From: Lysobacter sp. K5869
GTDB taxonomy: Bacteria > Pseudomonadota > Gammaproteobacteria > Xanthomonadales > Xanthomonadaceae
Assembly: GCF_018847975.1 (NCBI RefSeq)
Contig: NZ_CP072597.1
Coordinates: forward strand, 3,449,001 to 3,513,000
DNA length: 64,000 nucleotides
Direction: 5' to 3'
Under the pieces are notes generated by a model. That model was not told the origin of the DNA. It worked only from the letters and a program-made list of their open reading frames with translations, and searched no databases. Positions 44,831-53,127 of the stretch are shown here, piece by piece (the stretch's first letter is position 1; each line of letters opens with the position of its first letter). Made by a program: the position numbers and the translations under genes.

Positions 44831-46594
44831 GTGCCCACCGCCGCATCGATCATCGAAGCCCTGCAGCGCCGGTTGCGGCTGACGTTGCGCCGCGACTCGC
44901 CCGAACCCGGCGAATTCCCGGCGCAGTGGCAAGGCTGGCTGGACGCGCAGAGCGCGCGGCCCGGCGCGGTGACCGGCGCGACCGCCGAGGCGTGGATGGC
45001 GGTGTTCGTCGAACGTCCGCTGGCCGCCGCGCCGCGGCGCACGCCCGCGCTCAACCGCTGGCAAGCCTTCGTCACCTTGTGGCGCCAGCAATGGCTGCCG
45101 CCGGAACCCGAGGACCGCCGCCTGCGCTGGGGCGCGGGCGTGGTCTCGCTGATGTGGCATCTGCTGTTCGGCGGATTGCTGGTGTGGCTGATGTACCTGC
45201 AGTACTTCGCCACCCGGCCGCCGCCGCCGGGCGAGACGACGGTGACGATGGTCGAATACGTCGGCAAGGGCACGCCGGCCGAACCCGGCGGCGGCGCGCA
45301 GCAGCCCAGCGAACGGCCGCAGCCGGTCGCGCAGGCGCAGCCGGCCGAACCTTCGCCGCCGCAACCCAGCGCGCAGCCCGCGCCGGCCGAACCGTCGCCG
45401 CCCGCGCAAGTCGCGGTCGCCGCGCCGCCGACGCCGCAACTGCAAGCGCAGCTGCCCGACGTGGCGGTGCGCGACGTGCCCGAACCGCAGCTGCCGCCGC
45501 CGACGGTCGAGCAGCCGGTGATGGTCAGCAAGGAAACCCCCGACGCGCCGCAAGTGTTCGTGCTGCCGCCGACGCGCAAGCGCGTCGACGACAGCGTGCG
45601 CGCGCCGCAGATCCAGGCCGCGCAGCAGCCGCTGCGCAGCGTCGATGTGCCCGCGCCGGTGCAGCCGCCGTCGCTGCGCGTGCCGCAGCGGGAGATCGCG
45701 CTGCCGAGCGTGCGGACGCAGCCGCGCGAAGTCGCCGTGCGCGATGTGCCGGCGCCGGCGCAATTGCCGCAGTTGCAGGTGCGCGAGGTGCCGCAGCGGC
45801 CGGTGGAAACGCCGCAGCTGAGTTCGACCGCGCCGCAGGTGCGCGTCGCCGAGATTCCGACGCCGCCGACGCCCGCGCTGAGTCCCGCGCCCGCGGCGGC
45901 GACGCCCGCGCCGTCCGCGCCGGCGCAAGCGCAGACCGCGGCGCCTTCGGCCTCGATCACGCCCAGCGCGAGCGCGGCGGCGACGGCGTCGTCGTCCAAC
46001 GCCAAGCCGGCCGCCTCCGCCGCGCCCGCCGCCGGCCCCAGCGCGGCCACGCCCGCGCCGCCGGCCGCGACCGCCGGCGCCGGCCCCAAGCCGACCCCCG
46101 CGCCCGGCAGCTGGTCGACTCCGCGCCGCGGCGACGATTGGGGCGACTCGGCGCGCAACCGGCCGGGCGGCCCGCCCGGCCTGTACAACCCCGACGGCAG
46201 CGTGCGCATCGCCGACGCGCCGGGTTCGGCCTCGCCGGGCTTCCCGCCGGGCACGGTCACCCAGGAGATCAAGAACCTCGACCGCGCCGGCACGTGGCTG
46301 CGGCGCAAGCCGACCGACTACGAAGCGACCACGCTCGACAAGTACTGGCGGCCGGACGAAACCCTGCTGGCCGAGTGGGTGAGGCGCAGCATCAAGAACG
46401 TGGCGATCCCGATTCCGGGCACCCGCAAGAGCATCCAATGCTCGGTCGCGCTGCTGATGCTCGGCGGCGGCTGCGGCATCAGCGACCCCAACCTCAACGA
46501 CCAGCCGGCCGAAGCGCGGCCGCCGCCGGACGTGCCGTTCAAGCCGCACCTGCAGGAAGACAACGGCAGCGTGCGGCCGCCGCCGGGCGGGTGA
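44831..46594 (+). CDS. Proline-rich transmembrane repetitive protein (587 aa)
   Basis: GTG start at 44831. There is a cytoplasmic N-terminus of about 110 residues and one transmembrane helix at about 115-132 (SLMWHLLFGGLLVWLMYLQYF). A very long Pro/Ala/Gln/Val region (about 145-430) has repeated AVRDVPEPQL/VREVPQ-type phrases. The C-terminal domain (RAGTWLRRKPTDYEATTLDKYW, LGGGCGISDPNLNDQP) looks folded and ends in a Pro-rich tail. It resembles proteins annotated in Xanthomonas as transmembrane repetitive protein. Topology suggests a periplasm-spanning spacer as in TonB, but no TonB domain is visible. Confidence 0.75.
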   Translation: MPTAASIIEALQRRLRLTLRRDSPEPGEFPAQWQGWLDAQSARPGAVTGATAEAWMAVFVERPLAAAPRRTPALNRWQAFVTLWRQQWLPPEPEDRRLRWGAGVVSLMWHLLFGGLLVWLMYLQYFATRPPPPGETTVTMVEYVGKGTPAEPGGGAQQPSERPQPVAQAQPAEPSPPQPSAQPAPAEPSPPAQVAVAAPPTPQLQAQLPDVAVRDVPEPQLPPPTVEQPVMVSKETPDAPQVFVLPPTRKRVDDSVRAPQIQAAQQPLRSVDVPAPVQPPSLRVPQREIALPSVRTQPREVAVRDVPAPAQLPQLQVREVPQRPVETPQLSSTAPQVRVAEIPTPPTPALSPAPAAATPAPSAPAQAQTAAPSASITPSASAAATASSSNAKPAASAAPAAGPSAATPAPPAATAGAGPKPTPAPGSWSTPRRGDDWGDSARNRPGGPPGLYNPDGSVRIADAPGSASPGFPPGTVTQEIKNLDRAGTWLRRKPTDYEATTLDKYWRPDETLLAEWVRRSIKNVAIPIPGTRKSIQCSVALLMLGGGCGISDPNLNDQPAEARPPPDVPFKPHLQEDNGSVRPPPGG

Positions 46595-47104
46595 GGGCGC
46601 GAGTGGGTTAGGTAGGAGGGCGCGGCTGCGTACTCGCGGCGCTTGGGGCGAATCGATCGCGACGATCTGAGCGCATGCCCGCGGATGCGGGCATCCAGGG
46701 CTTTATCGCGGCATGGCTCTGAAGTCTTTGGATCCCCGCGTTCGCGGGGATGACGTTCTGGGAAGACGCGCGACGCCTGCCTGGATTCAACCGGAGTCCG
46801 TCGGAGTTCAACGGTCGCGAAACCGCAGGAGGTCGTCATGTCCGCGGATGCGGGCATCCGGGGCTTTCTCGCGGCACGGCCCTGAAGTCTTTGGATCCCC
46901 GCGTTCGCGGGGATGGCGTTTCTTGTCTTGAGCGCGGCGACGCTCGCGCTAATTCAACGGCTGCGAAACCATCCGCCGTCAGGCCCGCGAAGGCGGGCAT
47001 CCAGGGTTTTCTCGCGGCAGGGCCCTGAAGCCCTCAAAAACGAACGGCCCGCGAGCGCGGGCCGTTCGTACAAGCGAGCCAGCGCCGCGCGGCGGCGCGA
47101 GCGC
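46595..47104. repeat. Repeat family C cluster (two 80-bp copies plus a partial one)
   Basis: Direct repeats at about 46671-46750 and 46836-46921 and a partial copy at 46982-47028. Each full copy has two palindromes, CCGCGGATGCGGGCATCC and GGATCCCCGCGTTCGCGGGG, joined by a conserved spacer (GCTCTGAAGTCTTT in the first copy). No gene. The cytochrome terminator is at the right end. Confidence 0.85.
47036..47070 (-). terminator. Rho-independent terminator of the cytochrome operon
   Basis: Minus strand: ACGAACGGCCCGCG, short loop, CGCGGGCCGTTCGT, followed by TTTT. Lies 35 bp after the cytochrome stop. Confidence 0.88.
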
Positions 47105-47554
47105 TCAGTGGACGCCGTGCAGATCGTGCAGCGTGCCCTTGTCGCGCGAGCCGAAGTAGGCGGCCAGATCGGCGATCTGCTGGTCGGTCAGATCCTTGGC
47201 CTGGGCCGACATCAGCGCGTGTTCGCGGTCGCCGTCGCGGTACATCTGCAGCGAGTGGGCGATGTAGTCGTGGTACTGGCCGGCCAGCTTGGGGTAGGTC
47301 GGGTCGATCGGGGCGTTGCCTTCGGCGCCGTGGCAGTCCACGCAGGACTGGCCGGTGGCCTTGCCCTTGGTGCTGGCGAGCTTTTCGCCGGCGACGTGGT
47401 TGCCGGACGGCAGGCCCGAGGACGAAGACGTGTGGCCTTCGTTGCGGTCGGCCGAGGAATGGCCGGCCGGGGCGTCGCCGGAGTTGGAGCAGGCGGCCAG
47501 GGCGAGGGCGAGCGAGGCGATGGCGAGACCGCGCAGGATGCTGGGATTCGTCAT
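47105..47554 (-). CDS. Class I cytochrome c lipoprotein (149 aa)
   Basis: Lipoprotein signal (LAIASLALALAACSNS, C22), a Ser/Gly-rich spacer, then one heme c site C71-V-D-C74-H75 and a probable axial Met M115 in HALMSAQAKDLTDQQIADLAAYFGS. Composition and size fit the cytochrome c4/c553 type of small electron carriers to terminal oxidases. It is transcribed together with a second monoheme cytochrome 11 bp upstream and followed by a clear terminator. Confidence 0.9.
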   Translation of the reverse strand: MTNPSILRGLAIASLALALAACSNSGDAPAGHSSADRNEGHTSSSSGLPSGNHVAGEKLASTKGKATGQSCVDCHGAEGNAPIDPTYPKLAGQYHDYIAHSLQMYRDGDREHALMSAQAKDLTDQQIADLAAYFGSRDKGTLHDLHGVH

Positions 47555-47565
47555 GGGTCGGCGGC

Positions 47566-47964
47566 TCACTTGGCGCTGGAGAGGAAGGCGGCGATGTCGG
47601 CGATGTCCTGGTCCGAGAAGCTCTGGGCCTGGGCCTGCATCGTCGGGTGCTTGCGCGCGCCCTTCTTGTATTCGGTCAGCGCGTTGACCAGGTATTCCTG
47701 CGACTGGCCGACGATCTTGGGAACGTGATAGTTCGGATACGCGTTCTTGTAGCCGATGACGCCGTGGCAGCCCTGGCAGGTGTAAGTGAGCTGGCGCCCG
47801 GTTTGGGCGTTGCCAGAGACGCTGGCCGGCGCGGCGGCCGCCGGCGCCGCAGCGGCGGCGGGAGCCGCGGGCGCGGCCTTGGCGGGTTCCTGGGCGGCGG
47901 CGTTCGCGGCGGCCAGGGTGAAGGTCAGGGCGAAGCAGCAGGCGATCGTCAGCGGTCGCATCAT
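47566..47964 (-). CDS. Class I cytochrome c (132 aa)
   Basis: Secreted by a signal peptide (LTIACCFALTFTLAAANAAA), followed by an Ala/Pro spacer, heme site C63-Q-G-C66-H67 and axial M109 in HPTMQAQAQSFSDQDIADIAAFLSS. The sequence YKNAYPNYHVPKIVGQSQEYLVNALTEYKKG is typical of c4/c553-like electron carriers. It is first gene of the two-cytochrome operon; both products probably act in the periplasm as electron shuttles. Confidence 0.9.
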   Translation of the reverse strand: MMRPLTIACCFALTFTLAAANAAAQEPAKAAPAAPAAAAAPAAAAPASVSGNAQTGRQLTYTCQGCHGVIGYKNAYPNYHVPKIVGQSQEYLVNALTEYKKGARKHPTMQAQAQSFSDQDIADIAAFLSSAK

Positions 47965-48342
47965 GTCGTAGTCCGCAATCTCGAGTGGCTAGCGAAAAGT
48001 GGTGGCTGGCTCCGCGCGGCCAAGACCGCGCACAAGTCGGCGAGTATAGCCGTCGCAGCGATTGCAACGAAGCCGTCCTTGGATGCATCCATACTGACGC
48101 CGGTCGCGGATTCGCGGCGGCGTCCGTCCGGGGAGCGGTCGCAGACGGATCGAAAAGGCGGTCGGAGCGCGCGGACACTACGAAACTTGCGCGCACCTTG
48201 CCTCAGATCCGATCCGTGGCTCCAGTCATCATGACCTTCGGCGGATGTTGCCTCGCTGGGGCGGTGATATACCTATATACAACACCGGCATACGACCGGT
48301 AACCGTCGAATTTTCTAGCACTTTTTTTTGGGGTCGTCTCGA
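47965..48342. promoter_or_regulatory. Divergent region between cytochromes and RND operon
   Basis: 378 bp without a gene. Near 48264-48283 an A/T-rich section GTGATATACCTATATACAAC stands out from the GC-rich background and is a likely promoter/operator. The inverted ACCGG/CCGGT (48284-48300) and a run of eight T (48322-48329) follow before the adaptor gene. Confidence 0.5.
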
Positions 48343-49497
48343 ATGCGTCAACTCGACAACAACCGGCAGGGCGGTCCGGCGGCGCACCGCACGGTGGCGC
48401 TCGCGGCACTCGCGCTGGCCTGCGCGCTGGGCCTGTCGGCCTGCAAGGGCGGCGCCGGCGCCGCCGAAGCGCAGGCCAAGGAAGCCAAGGACAAGGTCTC
48501 GGACGCCGTGCCGGTGGAAGTGGCGGTGGCGGGCCGGCGCGCGATCGCCGCCAGCTACACCGGCACCGCGCCGCTGGAAGCGCGCGCCGAGTCGCAAGTG
48601 GTGGCCAAGACCTCCGGCGTGGCGCTGGAGGTGATGGTCGTGGAAGGCCAGCAGGTCAAGGCCGGGCAGGTGCTGGTGCGGCTGGATTCGGCCCGCGCCG
48701 AGCAGCAGGCCGCGCAGACCGGCGCGACCTTGCGCAAGCTCGAGGCCAACTACGCCCGCTCCCGGCAGCTCGCCGAACAGCGCCTGCTCAGCGCCAACGA
48801 CAACGACCAACTGCGTTACGACATGGAGAACGCGCGCGCGGCCAACCGGCTGGCGATGCTGGAACTGTCCTACGCCAAGGTCGAGGCGCCGATCTCCGGG
48901 GTGATCGCCTCGCGTTCGATCAAGCCGGGCAACTTCGTCCAGATCAACTCGCCGATCATCCGCATCGTCGACACCTCGCACCTGGAAGCCGTGCTCAACG
49001 TGCCCGAGCGCGAACTGGCCACGCTGAAGTCCGGCCAGCCGGTGCAGATGACGGTGGACGCGATGCCCGGCAAGAGCTTCGCCGGCAAGGTCGACCGCAT
49101 CGCCCCGGTGGTGGATTCGGGCAGCGGCACCTTCCGGGTGATTTGCTCGTTCGAAGGCGGCGGCGTGCTGCAGCCGGGCATGTTCGGCCGCCTGCGCATC
49201 GATTACGACAGCCGCGCCGACGCGCTGGTGGTGCCGCGTGCGGCGCTGCTCGACGACGAGGGCGATCCGGCGGTGTTCGTGGTGCGCGGCAATAAGGTCG
49301 CGCGCACGCCGGTCAAGCTGGGCTACCTGGACGGCTCCTGGGCCGAGGTGCGCAGCGGCGTGAAGCTCGGCGAGCAGGTCGTGGTGGCGGGCAAGACCGC
49401 GTTGCGCGAAGGCAGCGAAGTGCTGGCGATCAACGCCAAGCAGGTCGCCAGCGCCGCGCCGGCCGCGGCGCCGAACGCCGCGCCGGTCAAGCAATAA
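48343..49497 (+). CDS. RND efflux periplasmic adaptor subunit (384 aa)
   Basis: Membrane-fusion protein linking an RND pump to an outer-membrane channel. Lipoprotein signal (ALACALGLSACKGG), then lipoyl/barrel-sandwich (LEVMVVEGQQVKAGQVLVRLD and YAKVEAPISGVIASRSIKPG), a helical hairpin (LRKLEANYARSRQLAEQ), and beta-barrel and proximal domains. The ATG at 48343 is preferred over a TTG 15 bp upstream. First gene of the operon with two RND permeases. No outer-membrane factor gene is present in the window. Confidence 0.92.
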   Translation: MRQLDNNRQGGPAAHRTVALAALALACALGLSACKGGAGAAEAQAKEAKDKVSDAVPVEVAVAGRRAIAASYTGTAPLEARAESQVVAKTSGVALEVMVVEGQQVKAGQVLVRLDSARAEQQAAQTGATLRKLEANYARSRQLAEQRLLSANDNDQLRYDMENARAANRLAMLELSYAKVEAPISGVIASRSIKPGNFVQINSPIIRIVDTSHLEAVLNVPERELATLKSGQPVQMTVDAMPGKSFAGKVDRIAPVVDSGSGTFRVICSFEGGGVLQPGMFGRLRIDYDSRADALVVPRAALLDDEGDPAVFVVRGNKVARTPVKLGYLDGSWAEVRSGVKLGEQVVVAGKTALREGSEVLAINAKQVASAAPAAAPNAAPVKQ

Positions 49498-49634
49498 GCG
49501 CCGCACGGCGATAAGCCCGGGCAGCGGCGTCTCGACGGCGCCGCGCGCGGGGACTACGGCGGCGCGAGCCGCCACGTCGCGGCGTGGGCCCAAGGCCGCG
49601 CCGCGCAATCCAAACCGAAAACCGGGGATCGGCT

Positions 49635-52600
49635 GTGGCTCAGCTTCCGGACGCGACGTCCTTCAATCTGGTGGAGTTCTCCACCCGCCGCCGCGTGACC
49701 GTGGCGATGGTCACCATCACCTTCCTGCTGTTCGGCGTGATCGCGCTGAACAGTCTGAAGGTCAATCTGCTGCCGGATCTCAGCTATCCCACGCTGACCG
49801 TGCGCACCGAATACACCGGCGCCGCGCCGACCGAGATCGAAACCCTGATCACCGAGCCGCTGGAAGAAGCGGTCGGCGTGGTCAAGGGCTTGCGCAAGCT
49901 CAAGTCGGTCTCGCGCACCGGCCAGAGCGACGTGGTGCTGGAGTTCGCCTGGGGCACCGACATGGACCAGGCCAGCCTGGAGGTGCGCGACAAGATGGAA
50001 GTCGTGCAGCTGCCGCTGGAGGCCAAGAAGCCGGTGCTGCTGCGCTTCAATCCCTCGACCGAGCCGATCTTGCGCATCGCGCTGTCGAACAAGGGCGGCG
50101 AAAAAGCCAGCGACAGCGAGGCGATCCGCCAGCTCACCGCGCTGCGCCGCTATGCCGACGACGATCTGAAGAAGAAGCTCGAACCGGTCGACGGCGTCGC
50201 CGCGGTCAAGGTCGGCGGCGGTCTGGAGGACGAGATCCAGGTCGATATCGACCAGCAGAAGATCTCCCAGCTCAACCTGCCGATCGACACCGTCATCCAG
50301 CGGCTCAAGGCCGAGAACGTCAACGTTTCCGGCGGCCGTCTGGAAGAAGGGCAGCAGCGTTATCTGGTGCGCACGGTCAACGAGTTCGCGACCGTGCCGG
50401 AAATCCGCGAGATGCTGGTGACCACGCAGAAGGCCGGCGGCAACGCCGCGGCCGAGGCCGCCGCGCAGATGGCGCGCGTGGCCGCGGCCTCGGGCTCGGC
50501 CGACGCGATGGCCGCGGCGGCGTCGGTGGAAAGCGCCAACTCGGGCGATCAGGCGGTCGCCGCCGGCGGCAAGCCGGTGCGGCTCAAGGACATCGCCGAG
50601 GTGCGCCAAGGCTATAAGGAACGCGAGTCGATCATCCGCCTGGGCGGCAAGGAAGCGGTGGAGCTGGCGATCTACAAGGAAGGCGACGCGAATACCGTAG
50701 CCACCGCCGACGCGGTGCAGGCGCGGCTGGCGCAGATCAAGTCGCAGATTCCGCCGGACGTCGAACTCACCACCATCGACGACCAGTCGCAGTTCATCCG
50801 CCACGCCATCGCCGACGTCAAGAAGGACGCGGTGATCGGCGGCTTCCTGGCGATCCTGATCATCTTCCTGTTCCTGCGCGACGGCTGGAGCACGTTCGTG
50901 ATCGGCCTGTCGCTGCCGGTCTCGATCGTCGCCACCTTCTTCTTCATGGACCGGCTCGGCTTGAGCCTCAACGTGATGTCGCTGGGCGGCCTGGCGTTGG
51001 CGACCGGTCTGGTCGTGGACGACTCCATCGTCGTGCTCGAATCCATCGCCAAGGCGCGCGAACGCGGCCTGGGCATCCTGGAAGCGGCCGTCGCCGGCAC
51101 CCGCGAGGTGAGCATGGCCGTGGTCGCCTCGACCCTGACCACCATCGCGGTGTTCCTGCCGCTGGTGTTCGTCGAAGGCATCGCCGGCCAGCTGTTCCGC
51201 GATCAGGCGCTGACCGTGGCGCTGGCGATCGGCATCTCGCTGATCGTGTCGATGACTCTGATCCCGATGCTCAGCGCGTTGCGCGGGCGGCCGGCGCTGG
51301 GTTTCCAGGAAGAACCGCCGCATCCGCGCTGGGAGCCGAAGAATCCGCTGCTGCGGGTGCTGGCGTGGATTCCGCGCGGCATCGGCATCGCGGTCAGCTC
51401 GGTGTTCTTCGGCATCGCCTGGGCGGTGACGCGGGTCTGGCGCCTGCTCGGCGCCGTGGTCGGCCCGGTCATGGGCAAGGCCAGCGACATCGCGATGGCG
51501 CCGTACGGCCGCGCCGAACGCGGCTACCTCACGCTGCTGCCGGCGGCGCTGGCGCATCGCGGGCTGGTGCTGACCCTGGCCGGCGCGGCCTTCGTCGCGA
51601 CCTTGGCGGCGGTGCCGCTGCTCGGCGCCGACCTGATCCCGCAGCTCGCCCAGGACCGCTTCGACATGACCGTCAAGCTGCCGCCGGGCACGCCGCTGCG
51701 CGAAACCGATTCGCTGGTGCGCGAGATCCAGTCCAAGCACGAGAAGGACCCCGGCATCCGCGCCTGGTTCGGCGTCAGCGGCAGCGGCACGCGGCTGGAC
51801 GCGAACCCGACCGAGAGCGGCGAGAACATCGGCAAGATCACCGTGGTGATGGCCGACGGCGGCAGCAAGCAGGTCGAGGCGCAGGAAACCGAACGCCTGC
51901 GCCAGACCATGCGCACCCATCCGGGCGCGCAGGTCGACTTCGCCCGCCCGCAGCTCTTCAGCTTCTCCACGCCGCTGGAAATCGAGCTGCGCGGGCAGGA
52001 TCTGGAAACCATCCAGCGCGCCGGCCAGCACATGGCCAAGCTGTTGCGCGGCAACGCCCACTTCGCCGACGTCAAATCCACGGTCGAGCAGGGCTTCCCG
52101 GAGATCCAGATCCGCTTCGACCAGGACCGCGCCGGCGCGCTCGGCCTGGCCACGCGCGACATCGCCGACGTGGTGGTGAAGAAGGTGCGCGGCGACGTCG
52201 CCACTCGTTACAGCTTCCGCGACCGCAAGATCGATGTGCTGGTGCGCGCGCGTCAGGCCGACCGCGCGTCCATCGAGAGCATCCGCCGCTTGATCGTCAA
52301 TCCGGGCAGCAACCGCCCGGTGACGCTGGAGTCGGTGGCCGAAGTGGTCGCCACCACCGGCCCGAGCGAGATCCACCGCGCCGATCAGGTGCGCGTGGCC
52401 ATCGTGTCCTCGAACCTGCGCGACATCGACCTGGGCGGCGCCATCGCCGAGGTCGAGAAGATGGTGCGCGAGAAGCCGCTGAGCCCCGAGGTGCGCATGC
52501 ACATCGGCGGCCAGGGCGAGGAGTTGCAGCAGTCGATCAACTCGCTGCTGTTCGCGTTCGGTCTGGCGATCTTCCTCGTCTACCTGGTGATGGCCTCGCA

Positions 52601-53126
52601 GTTCGAATCGCTGCTGCACCCGTTCGTGATTCTGTTCACCATCCCGCTGGCCCTGGTCGGCGCGGTGCTGGCGCTGTTGCTGACCAATTCGACCGTGTCG
52701 GTGGTGGTGTTCATCGGCCTGATCCTGCTGGTCGGGTTGGTGGTGAAGAACGCGATCATCCTGATCGACAAGGTCAACCAGCTGCGCGAACACGGCATGG
52801 CCAAGCGCGAAGCGCTGATCGAGGGCGCGCGCTCGCGCCTGCGCCCGATCATCATGACCACGCTGTGCACCTTGTTCGGCTTCCTGCCGCTGGCCATCGC
52901 CACCGGCGAAGGCGCCGAGGTGCGTTCGCCGATGGCGATCACGGTGATCGGCGGCCTGCTGGTGTCGACCCTGCTGACCTTGGTGGTGATCCCGGTGGTG
53001 TACGACTTGCTCGACCGCCGCGGCGACGCCTACTACCGCGAACGCGTGCGCAAGGCCAAGCGCCGCGACGAAGCGGTGGCGGACAAGCTCGGCCACGACA
53101 ACGACCCGCTGAGCGAGGCGCACTGA
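49635..53126 (+). CDS. RND efflux permease 1 (1163 aa)
   Basis: HAE1-type proton-driven exporter: N-terminal helix (VTVAMVTITFLLFGVIALNSL), first porter domain, TM2-6 with the conserved GLALATGLVVDDSIVVLESI (proton-relay Asp pair), second porter domain, and TM8-12 with GLILLVGLVVKNAIILIDK. At 1163 aa it is about 120 residues longer than AcrB-type pumps. The extra sequence is an Ala-rich insert at about residues 267-316 and a long loop between TM6 and TM7 at about 550-629, with one extra hydrophobic stretch. GTG start at 49635; the upstream in-frame part lacks family character. Pairs with permease 2 in an MdtBC-like arrangement. Confidence 0.92.
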   Translation: MAQLPDATSFNLVEFSTRRRVTVAMVTITFLLFGVIALNSLKVNLLPDLSYPTLTVRTEYTGAAPTEIETLITEPLEEAVGVVKGLRKLKSVSRTGQSDVVLEFAWGTDMDQASLEVRDKMEVVQLPLEAKKPVLLRFNPSTEPILRIALSNKGGEKASDSEAIRQLTALRRYADDDLKKKLEPVDGVAAVKVGGGLEDEIQVDIDQQKISQLNLPIDTVIQRLKAENVNVSGGRLEEGQQRYLVRTVNEFATVPEIREMLVTTQKAGGNAAAEAAAQMARVAAASGSADAMAAAASVESANSGDQAVAAGGKPVRLKDIAEVRQGYKERESIIRLGGKEAVELAIYKEGDANTVATADAVQARLAQIKSQIPPDVELTTIDDQSQFIRHAIADVKKDAVIGGFLAILIIFLFLRDGWSTFVIGLSLPVSIVATFFFMDRLGLSLNVMSLGGLALATGLVVDDSIVVLESIAKARERGLGILEAAVAGTREVSMAVVASTLTTIAVFLPLVFVEGIAGQLFRDQALTVALAIGISLIVSMTLIPMLSALRGRPALGFQEEPPHPRWEPKNPLLRVLAWIPRGIGIAVSSVFFGIAWAVTRVWRLLGAVVGPVMGKASDIAMAPYGRAERGYLTLLPAALAHRGLVLTLAGAAFVATLAAVPLLGADLIPQLAQDRFDMTVKLPPGTPLRETDSLVREIQSKHEKDPGIRAWFGVSGSGTRLDANPTESGENIGKITVVMADGGSKQVEAQETERLRQTMRTHPGAQVDFARPQLFSFSTPLEIELRGQDLETIQRAGQHMAKLLRGNAHFADVKSTVEQGFPEIQIRFDQDRAGALGLATRDIADVVVKKVRGDVATRYSFRDRKIDVLVRARQADRASIESIRRLIVNPGSNRPVTLESVAEVVATTGPSEIHRADQVRVAIVSSNLRDIDLGGAIAEVEKMVREKPLSPEVRMHIGGQGEELQQSINSLLFAFGLAIFLVYLVMASQFESLLHPFVILFTIPLALVGAVLALLLTNSTVSVVVFIGLILLVGLVVKNAIILIDKVNQLREHGMAKREALIEGARSRLRPIIMTTLCTLFGFLPLAIATGEGAEVRSPMAITVIGGLLVSTLLTLVVIPVVYDLLDRRGDAYYRERVRKAKRRDEAVADKLGHDNDPLSEAH

Positions 53127-53127
53127 C

